Of a DNA stretch of 64,000 nt, positions 57,270-64,000 are shown piece by piece. The stretch is from Antrihabitans stalagmiti (GTDB lineage Bacteria > Actinomycetota > Actinomycetes > Mycobacteriales > Mycobacteriaceae), in assembly GCF_016482825.1 (NCBI RefSeq), contig NZ_JAEMNV010000007.1, forward strand, positions 248,001-312,000. The letters run 5' to 3'. Position numbers and translations under genes: made by a program. Position 1 is the stretch's first letter. Every line of letters starts with the position of its first letter. The notes beneath the pieces are model-generated. The model saw only the letters and a program-made list of their open reading frames with translations, did no database searches and was not told the origin of the DNA.

Positions 57270-57534
57270 GCCGCTGACCTCGGTGAATGATTAATAGCGG
57301 GCGAGTTTGGGTGACTTAAATGCGTCAATGCCCCCGACATGTACCCGAAGTTGGCCGAGGAACCGAACAGGTAGCCGTCGGCGGCGAGAACGTCGGATGC
57401 GGTCGCCGACAACGCCGGAACATGTCGGACGTCGACGCCGGTGATCTCCGGATCGTTCGCACCCCGCAACACCGCTTCGAGGACCTCACGCATCGCGGGT
57501 GACGACGTGTGATGAACGACGAGCAGTGTCTTGC

Positions 57535-57538
<4 letters not shown>
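57266..57538 (-). pseudogene. 5' part of the split flavodoxin-family gene, fused to 17 insert-coded residues
   Basis: The first 73 codons (MSKTLLVVHHTSSPAMREVLEAVL ... FGSSANFGYMSGALTH) are the N-terminal half of the host flavodoxin (Rv2771c-like by position). After the AAATGC junction the frame runs into insert sequence (LSHPNSPAINHSPRSAA) and stops at 57266, overlapping the cargo flavodoxin start. The native ATG overlaps the stop of the upstream TPR gene. The FMN-binding fold is incomplete, so the 90-residue product is unlikely to work alone. Confidence 0.85.
57318..57323. repeat. Right junction repeat AAATGC (attR-like)
   Basis: AAATGC at the border between insert (left) and host flavodoxin 5' part (right). 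Its partner is at 52853-52858. Confidence 0.65.
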
Positions 57539-58802
<1,264 letters not shown>

Positions 58803-59909
58803 TCAATCGAACACGATCACCTGTCGAATCGCGTTGCCGGCAGCCAGTTCGTCCATCGCCTCGTTGATGCCGTCGAGTTCGATCTGCGACGAAATCAGCT
58901 TCTCCACGGGCAGTTTGCCCTCCCGCCACAGCTTCACGTAGGCAGGGATGTCGCGTTCCGGCACGGCCGACCCCAAGTAGCTGCCGACGATGGTGCGAGC
59001 CTGGGCAACAAGTCCCAACGGCGAAATGGACGCCACTGCATCCGGTGCAGGCAAGCCGACCGTCACTGTCGTGCCACCCGGGGCGGTCGCCTTGACCGCC
59101 GCCTCGAACGCGCGGACGTTGCCGACAGCCTCGACGACGAGGTCCGCGACGATGCCCTGCTCGACGACCTCGGCGGGCGAATACACCTGCGTTGCCCCGA
59201 GCGATCGCGCCGTGTCGAGTTTCGCAGGCACCGCGTCGACCCCGATCACCTCACCGAGGCCGAGGGATACGGCCGTCAGCACTGCCGCCATGCCCACGCC
59301 CCCGAGCCCGACGACCATGATCGAATTGCCCGCAACGGGCTTGCCTGCGTTGAGGATTGCGCCGCCTCCGGTGAGAACCGCGCACCCGAGAACGGCACCG
59401 ATCTCCGGTGGGACGTCGTCGTCGATCGCAACGACCGAACGCCGATCGACGACGGCATGCGTCGCGAACCCGGACACACCGAGATGGTGATGAACCTCGG
59501 CACCGTCGCGGTGCAGCCGCCGGCCACCTTCGAGCAACACGCCGGCATTGTTGGCGACACTGCCTGGGCCACAGGGCATTCGACCATCGGCGGCGCAGCC
59601 GGCACAGTTGCCGCAGCGCGGCAGGAAGGTCATGACAACCCGCTGACCGACCGCGAGGTCGTCCACTCCCGGACCGACTTCTTCGATCCGCCCGCACGCT
59701 TCGTGACCGAGCAGCATCGGCACAGGCCGAACCCGATTGCCGTCGACGACGGACAGGTCCGAATGGCACAGCCCGGCCGCCTCCAGCCGCACCAGAATCT
59801 CGCCGCTCCTTGGCGCGTCCAGTTCGAGCTCGGAGATCGAGATGGGCTTGGAGTCTGCGAACGGCTGCGAACTGCCGATCGCTTCGAGCACGGCGCCACG
59901 AATCTTCAT
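58803..59909 (-). CDS. Zinc-dependent alcohol dehydrogenase (MDR family)
   Basis: 368 residues. Catalytic Zn ligands are in AAGLCHSD, LGHEACG and the later Cys of GAVLGCAVLTGG. The structural Zn site is CGNCAGCAADGRMPC. The NAD-binding loop is VVGLGGVGMAAV. The form is that of class III-like long-chain MDR alcohol dehydrogenases used on aldehydes or alcohols in actinobacteria; the substrate is not known. ATG 59909 (MKIRGAVLEA) is chosen over an upstream frame to 59927. It lies 32 bases after the protease gene. Confidence 0.9.
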   Translation of the reverse strand: MKIRGAVLEAIGSSQPFADSKPISISELELDAPRSGEILVRLEAAGLCHSDLSVVDGNRVRPVPMLLGHEACGRIEEVGPGVDDLAVGQRVVMTFLPRCGNCAGCAADGRMPCGPGSVANNAGVLLEGGRRLHRDGAEVHHHLGVSGFATHAVVDRRSVVAIDDDVPPEIGAVLGCAVLTGGGAILNAGKPVAGNSIMVVGLGGVGMAAVLTAVSLGLGEVIGVDAVPAKLDTARSLGATQVYSPAEVVEQGIVADLVVEAVGNVRAFEAAVKATAPGGTTVTVGLPAPDAVASISPLGLVAQARTIVGSYLGSAVPERDIPAYVKLWREGKLPVEKLISSQIELDGINEAMDELAAGNAIRQVIVFD

Positions 59910-59941
59910 AACCGCCACCCTAGCCACAGCACGAAGCGGAC

Positions 59942-61279
59942 CTACTTGACGATGCCCCGCACTGCCGAAGGCAGATCACGTTTACGTTTGTACGGACCGA
60001 CCACCGCCGCGGCGAACGGCCGGTTCAACAACTCGGCTGCGACGTCGGCGACCTGCTCTGTGGTGACCGCATCGATGCGTGCCAGTGTCTCGGAGATGCT
60101 GCGATGGTTGCCGTAGCTCAGTTCGCTCCGACCGATTCGGTTCATCCGTGACCCCGAATCCTCCAGTCCGAGAACAAGTCCGCCGCGCAACGAGCCTTTC
60201 GCCCGCGCACATTCGGAATCGGTGATGCCGTTGGCCGCTACTTCGGCGAGCACCTCGCGTGCGAGGGTGGTCACCTCGACCAGATTCTCCGGCTGGCACC
60301 CCGCGTACACGGAGAAAGCGCCGGTATCGGCGAACGTGTCGACACTCGAGTAGACCGAGTAGGCAAGTCCGCGCTCTTCGCGAATCTGTTGGAACAGACG
60401 AGAACTCAACCCGCCACCGACCGCGGTGTTCAATACCGACAGCGGCCAGCGATGCTTGCCCTCGTGCCGTCCGAACGCCCGCACACCCAGTGCGATGTGC
60501 ACCTGTTCGCTGTCACGAGTGGTGAGGCTCAGGCTCGGTGGGGTCTTGAGCCGGATCGTGCCTTCTCGTCGCGGAGCCGATTCGACCGCCGGATTCAAGT
60601 GGCCCGAAAAAGCGCGATGCACCAGCTCGACCGTGTGCTCGTGCTCGATGTTGCCTGCAACCGCGACGACCATCCGGTCCGGCGTGTAGCGACGCGTATG
60701 GAACGAGTGCAGCTGTGCTCGTCGCATCTCTTCGATCGACTCGACTGTGCCGATGACCGGTCGTCCGATCGGATGATCACCGAACAGAGCGCTCAGAAAC
60801 GCGTCGCCGAGCAAATCCTCGGGGTCGTCGTCGCGCATCGAAATTTCTTCGAGAACGACCTGCCGTTCCACATCCACGTCGGCACTACGACATTGGCCGC
60901 GCAGCACCACGTCGGATACCAGATCGACGGCGAGCGGGAGGTCGTCGTCGATGACGTGAGCGTAGAAACACGTCTGCTCTTTCGAGGTGAACGCGTTCAG
61001 CTCGCCACCGACCGAATCCATGACCTGCGCGATGTCCAACGCAGACCGCGTCGGCGTCGACTTGAACAGCAGATGTTCGAGGAAATGCGCCGCACCGGCG
61101 ACGGTCTGGCCTTCGTCGCGAGAGCCGACGCCGACCCACACACCGACCGACGCCGACCTGACGCCGGGAACATGTTCGGTGACCACGCGCAGCCCACCGG
61201 GCAGCACCGTGCGCCGCACGCCTGCTTCGGCGTGCTCCGTCGTGACCGAAAGGCCCCCAAGCGCAGCGGAACTGCGCAA
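59942..61279 (-). CDS. M16-family zinc protease (PepR-like)
   Basis: 445 residues. The inverted zinc motif HFLEHLLFK (H-x-x-E-H), with the third ligand in GELNAFTSKEQTCFYA, identifies an M16 processing peptidase. GGGLSSRLFQQIREERGLAYSVYS is the second-domain signature. It lies directly downstream of pnp, as in mycobacteria (Rv2782c, pepR). The longest start is a TTG at 61279 with no clear ribosome site; GTG 61219 is the alternative. Confidence 0.9.
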   Translation of the reverse strand: MRSSAALGGLSVTTEHAEAGVRRTVLPGGLRVVTEHVPGVRSASVGVWVGVGSRDEGQTVAGAAHFLEHLLFKSTPTRSALDIAQVMDSVGGELNAFTSKEQTCFYAHVIDDDLPLAVDLVSDVVLRGQCRSADVDVERQVVLEEISMRDDDPEDLLGDAFLSALFGDHPIGRPVIGTVESIEEMRRAQLHSFHTRRYTPDRMVVAVAGNIEHEHTVELVHRAFSGHLNPAVESAPRREGTIRLKTPPSLSLTTRDSEQVHIALGVRAFGRHEGKHRWPLSVLNTAVGGGLSSRLFQQIREERGLAYSVYSSVDTFADTGAFSVYAGCQPENLVEVTTLAREVLAEVAANGITDSECARAKGSLRGGLVLGLEDSGSRMNRIGRSELSYGNHRSISETLARIDAVTTEQVADVAAELLNRPFAAAVVGPYKRKRDLPSAVRGIVK

Positions 61280-61301
61280 GGGGGCCGTCGATCGAGTTTT
61301 C

Positions 61302-63629
61302 TTACTCAGCCGAGGCCGCCTCGACGGTCTCTGCGGGAGCGTCTGCGACTGGCGCGTCGGCGACGGGAGCGTCGGCGGGGGTCGCAGTCTCTGCTGTTTC
61401 TTCTTCGGGAACCGGGATCAGCGAGATCTTGCCGCGATTGTCGATGTCGGCGATCTCGACGCGGAGCTTGGAGCCCACGTTGACGACGTCTTCGACCTTG
61501 GCGATCCGCTTGCCGTTACCGAGCTTCGAGATGTGCACCAAACCGTCGCGACCCGGGAGCAGGGAAACGAACGCGCCGAAGGCGGTGGTCTTGACGACCG
61601 TGCCGAGGAAGCGCTCGCCGACCTTCGGGAGCTGCGGGTTGGCGATGGCGTTGATCATGTCGATCGCGGCCTGGGCAGACGGTCCATCGGTGGCGCCGAC
61701 GAACACGGTGCCGTCGTCTTCGATGGAGATGTTGGCACCGGTCTGCTCGGTGATCGAGTTGATCATCTTGCCCTTGGGCCCGATGACCTCACCGATCTTG
61801 TCGACGGGGACCTTGATGGCCGTCACGCGAGGCGCGAACGGGCTCATCTCGTCCGGGGTGTCGATGGCCTCGGCCATAACCTCGAGGATCGTCGTACGCG
61901 CATCGTGTGCCTGCGACAGCGCACCGGCAAGCACCTGCGACGGGATGCCGTCGAGCTTCGTGTCCAGCTGCAGTGCCGTGACGAAGTTCTTGGTACCCGC
62001 GACCTTGAAGTCCATGTCGCCGAAAGCGTCTTCCGCACCGAGGATGTCGGTGAGGGCGACGTAGCGGGTTTCGCCGTCGACCTGGTCCGAGACCAAGCCC
62101 ATGGCGATGCCTGCGACCGGGGCACGCAGCGGCACACCGGCATTGAGCAACGACAGGGTCGATGCGCAGACCGAACCCATCGAGGTGGAACCGTTGGAGC
62201 TCAACGCTTCCGAGACCTGACGGATCGCGTACGGGAACTCGTCCTGGCTCGGCAGCACCGGCATCAGGGCGCGCTCTGCGAGGGCACCGTGGCCGATTTC
62301 GCGACGCTTCGGCGAGCCGACACGGCCGGTCTCACCGGTCGAGTACGGCGGGAAGTTGTAGTGGTGCATGTAGCGCTTGCTCGTCTCGGGTCCGAGCGAG
62401 TCGACCTGCTGCGCCATCTTGACCATGTCGAGGGTGGTGACGCCCATGATCTGGGTCTCGCCACGCTCGAACAGTGCCGAACCGTGTGCGCGCGGGATGA
62501 TCGCGACCTCGGCCGACAGCGACCGGATGTCGGTGATGCCACGGCCGTCGATGCGGAACTGATCGCGCAGGATGCGCTGGCGCACAAGCTTTTTCGTCAG
62601 CGAGCGGAATGCTGCGCCGATTTCCTTCTCGCGACCCTCGAAGTTCGGGGCAACCGATGCGAGCACCTCGACCTTGACCTCGTCGGTCTTGTCGTCGCGC
62701 TCCTTCTTGCCCGCGATGGTCAGGGCGTCGGACAGTGCCGAGGAGGCTGCTGCCTCGACGGCGGCGTAGACGTCGTCCTGGTATGCGGGGAACACCGGGT
62801 AGTCACCGGTCGGCTTGGAGGCCTTCTCGGCGAGGTCCTGCTGTGCCTTGACCAGGCGAGCGATGAACGGCTTGGCGGCTTCGATGCCCTCGGCGACGAT
62901 CGCTTCGGTCGGCGCCTGCGCGCCGTCCGCAATCTTCGCGATGACGTCGACGGTTGCCTCCGCCTCGACCATCATGATCGCGACATCGCCCGATTCGACG
63001 ACCCGACCGGCAACGACCATGTCGAAGACGGCATTTTCGAGCTGATCGACCTTCGGGAACGCGACCCACTGGCCGGCCTTGTTCTCCTCGGAGGAGATGA
63101 GCGCGACGCGAACGCCACCGACCGGGCCGGAGAACGGCAGGCCGGCGATCTGCGTCGACGCCGATGCCGCGTTGATCGCGACGACGTCGTACAGATCGTT
63201 CGGGTCGAGGCTCAGGACGGTGACGACGACCTGGATCTCGTTACGCAGTCCGTCGACGAACGACGGGCGCAGCGGCCTGTCGATCAGACGGCACGTGAGG
63301 ATCGCGTCGGTGGACGGACGTCCTTCACGACGGAAGAACGATCCGGGGATCCGGCCTGCGGCGTACATACGCTCTTCGACGTCGACCGTCAGCGGGAAGA
63401 AGTCGAAGTGCTCTTTGGGGTGCTTGCTTGCGGTGGTCGCCGACAGCAGCATGGTCTCTTCGTCCAGGTACGCGACGACGGCGCCTGCGGCCTGCTGGGC
63501 GAGGCGTCCGGTTTCGAAGCGGACCGTGCGGGTTCCGTAACTACCGTTGTCGATGACAGCGGTCGATTCGAACACGCCTTCGTCGACCTCTACGGCGCCG
63601 CTCGTTGTTGGGGATTCTGCATTTGTCAT
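61302..63629 (-). CDS. pnp: Polyribonucleotide nucleotidyltransferase (PNPase/GpsI)
   Basis: PNPase degrades RNA 3'-5' by phosphorolysis, working with RNase J and others. It has 775 residues. Two RNase PH domains are seen ([48 protein letters not shown] and [17 protein letters not shown]), then a KH domain ([23 protein letters not shown]) and an S1 domain ([26 protein letters not shown]). The acidic tail has a [11 protein letters not shown] repeat. ATG 63629 ([11 protein letters not shown]) is chosen. The rpsO gene usually found upstream is outside the window. Confidence 0.97.
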   Translation of the reverse strand: MTNAESPTTSGAVEVDEGVFESTAVIDNGSYGTRTVRFETGRLAQQAAGAVVAYLDEETMLLSATTASKHPKEHFDFFPLTVDVEERMYAAGRIPGSFFRREGRPSTDAILTCRLIDRPLRPSFVDGLRNEIQVVVTVLSLDPNDLYDVVAINAASASTQIAGLPFSGPVGGVRVALISSEENKAGQWVAFPKVDQLENAVFDMVVAGRVVESGDVAIMMVEAEATVDVIAKIADGAQAPTEAIVAEGIEAAKPFIARLVKAQQDLAEKASKPTGDYPVFPAYQDDVYAAVEAAASSALSDALTIAGKKERDDKTDEVKVEVLASVAPNFEGREKEIGAAFRSLTKKLVRQRILRDQFRIDGRGITDIRSLSAEVAIIPRAHGSALFERGETQIMGVTTLDMVKMAQQVDSLGPETSKRYMHHYNFPPYSTGETGRVGSPKRREIGHGALAERALMPVLPSQDEFPYAIRQVSEALSSNGSTSMGSVCASTLSLLNAGVPLRAPVAGIAMGLVSDQVDGETRYVALTDILGAEDAFGDMDFKVAGTKNFVTALQLDTKLDGIPSQVLAGALSQAHDARTTILEVMAEAIDTPDEMSPFAPRVTAIKVPVDKIGEVIGPKGKMINSITEQTGANISIEDDGTVFVGATDGPSAQAAIDMINAIANPQLPKVGERFLGTVVKTTAFGAFVSLLPGRDGLVHISKLGNGKRIAKVEDVVNVGSKLRVEIADIDNRGKISLIPVPEEETAETATPADAPVADAPVADAPAETVEAASAE

Positions 63630-64000
63630 ATGTGTTTCTCTTACCTCTCGTCTTCGCCGTACCCACGCGGACGCGTCGCAGCCCTCCTGGCTGCGGTGCG
63701 CGCACCTGGCTCGTGTCCCCTTGGACGCGGCTGCGCGGTGGCGGTCATCGATCGAAGCTCGCCGGCCGGTTCGTTCCCGATGGAACGGCCACTACCGAAA
63801 AGCCACTACCGAAGACCGACGCCACGACTGGCAGGTACATACGGCATTGCTGTGGACTCGTGTCCACATCTTCTCTAGCTACGGACTCGAGTCCGTCGTT
63901 CAGGTGTTCAGGTGTTCAGGTGTTGCGTGTGGATGGCCCCCACCCACGTGTCGCTGACCGACTCGATTTGTCCAACTGGGTTGACAAACTACTCGACAAA
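63630..64000. promoter_or_regulatory. pnp leader/upstream region with two palindromes and an 8-bp repeat
   Basis: No supported gene. TGTGGAC-TCGT-GTCCACA (63851-63868) and ACGGACTCGAGTCCGT (63881-63896) are exact palindromes 12 bases apart. TTCAGGTG then repeats three times without gaps (63899-63922). The hairpins may end the upstream transcript (rpsO expected) or serve as processing sites in the pnp leader. Confidence 0.55.

Larger units (their letters stand above)
52853..57323. mobile_element. 4.465-kb inserted cassette in the flavodoxin gene of the dapB operon
   Basis: The borders are set by the split flavodoxin: left junction 52853-52858, right junction 57318-57323, both reading AAATGC. 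Deleting one repeat plus the insert restores an exact reading frame. Contents from left: a small ORF, a DUF2971 gene (+), a gene-poor stretch, an HNLR/DKH-motif gene (+), a double-zinc-motif gene (-) and a complete flavodoxin (-). No transposase, integrase, relaxase or terminal inverted repeat is visible. The short common core suggests site-specific integration by a recombinase supplied in trans or since lost. Confidence 0.8.

Noticed and set aside
52853-57323. Classical insertion sequence or transposon explanation for the insert
   Set aside because: No transposase and no terminal inverted repeats. The 6-base repeat could be a target duplication, but the contents do not fit an IS.
60987-63878. 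963-codon plus-strand frame opposite pnp
   Set aside because: It mirrors pnp codon periodicity. The protein would be a repetitive Asp/Arg/Val-rich string without homologues, and pnp is certain.
63899-63922. TTCAGGTG repeats as a CRISPR-like array
   Set aside because: Only three 8-base units with no spacers.

Overview
The window is a piece of chromosome from a high-GC actinobacterium of the order Mycobacteriales, most likely Rhodococcus or a close relative. This is an inference from gene families and gene order. The blocks nrdR-divS/chiZ-lexA, hflX-dapF-trmH-miaA, DUF349-miaB, recX-recA-DUF3046, clgR-pspA-pspM, cinA-pgsA-argA, ftsK, rnj-dapA, dapB and pepR-pnp follow the order I remember for Mycobacterium tuberculosis from about Rv2718c to Rv2783c. 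Fructose PTS genes, a PspM and mycothiol-linked DinB-fold proteins fit the same group. No tRNA, rRNA, CRISPR array or recognisable insertion sequence was seen.

Layout. 1-2.3 kb: nrdR (cut by the window edge), the SOS cell-division suppressor divS/chiZ, and divergent lexA, with two LexA boxes between them. 2.3-4.8 kb: acyl-CoA dehydrogenase and a uracil/xanthine permease. 4.9-10.9 kb: a complete fructose PTS (ptsI divergent from fruR-fruK-fruA-ptsH) with a repeated operator. 10.9-14.1 kb: DUF305 protein and two exported beta-propeller proteins. 14.1-23.1 kb: translation and tRNA/rRNA modification genes with dapF. 23.3-26.7 kb: glutamate-type ABC transporter gluABCD. 26.7-28.7 kb: recX, recA (SOS box) and DUF3046. 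28.8-32.1 kb: glycosyltransferase, MarR regulator and small enzymes. 32.2-35.8 kb: envelope-stress genes pspM, pspA, clgR, then cinA and pgsA. 35.9-43.7 kb: argA, YciI, DUF1906, terC, ftsK, an iron-box flavodoxin and a TSUP permease. 43.8-52.4 kb: rnj-dapA, several stand-alone genes and a LuxR-type two-component system. 57.5-64 kb: dapB group, alcohol dehydrogenase, pepR-type protease and pnp.

The most unusual region is 52.6-57.5 kb. A flavodoxin-family gene of the dapB operon is split. Its first 73 codons lie at 57318-57538 and its last part at 52612-52858. The two junctions share the 6-mer AAATGC. Removing the 4465 bases from 52853 to 57317 restores an uninterrupted 153-codon frame. The inserted DNA carries a DUF2971 protein, a protein with HNLR and DKH motifs, a protein with two identical H-x8-C-x2-C-x5-C motifs, and a complete second flavodoxin whose ATG overlaps the new stop codon of the truncated gene. 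No integrase or transposase is visible in it. I read it as a small cargo cassette that breaks a host flavodoxin gene and supplies a replacement under the same promoter.

A second surprise is a near-identical 19-20 bp palindrome at 38821-38864 and 43705-43748. In both places it supplies the TGA stop of the upstream gene (ftsK and the TSUP permease).

Most genes sit in tight operons with ATGA or GTGA stop/start overlaps (fruR-fruK, the 18392 gene-miaA-trmH, miaB and its follower, gluC-gluD, dapA-rnj, dapB-TPR-flavodoxin). Convergent ends are often marked by strong hairpins.
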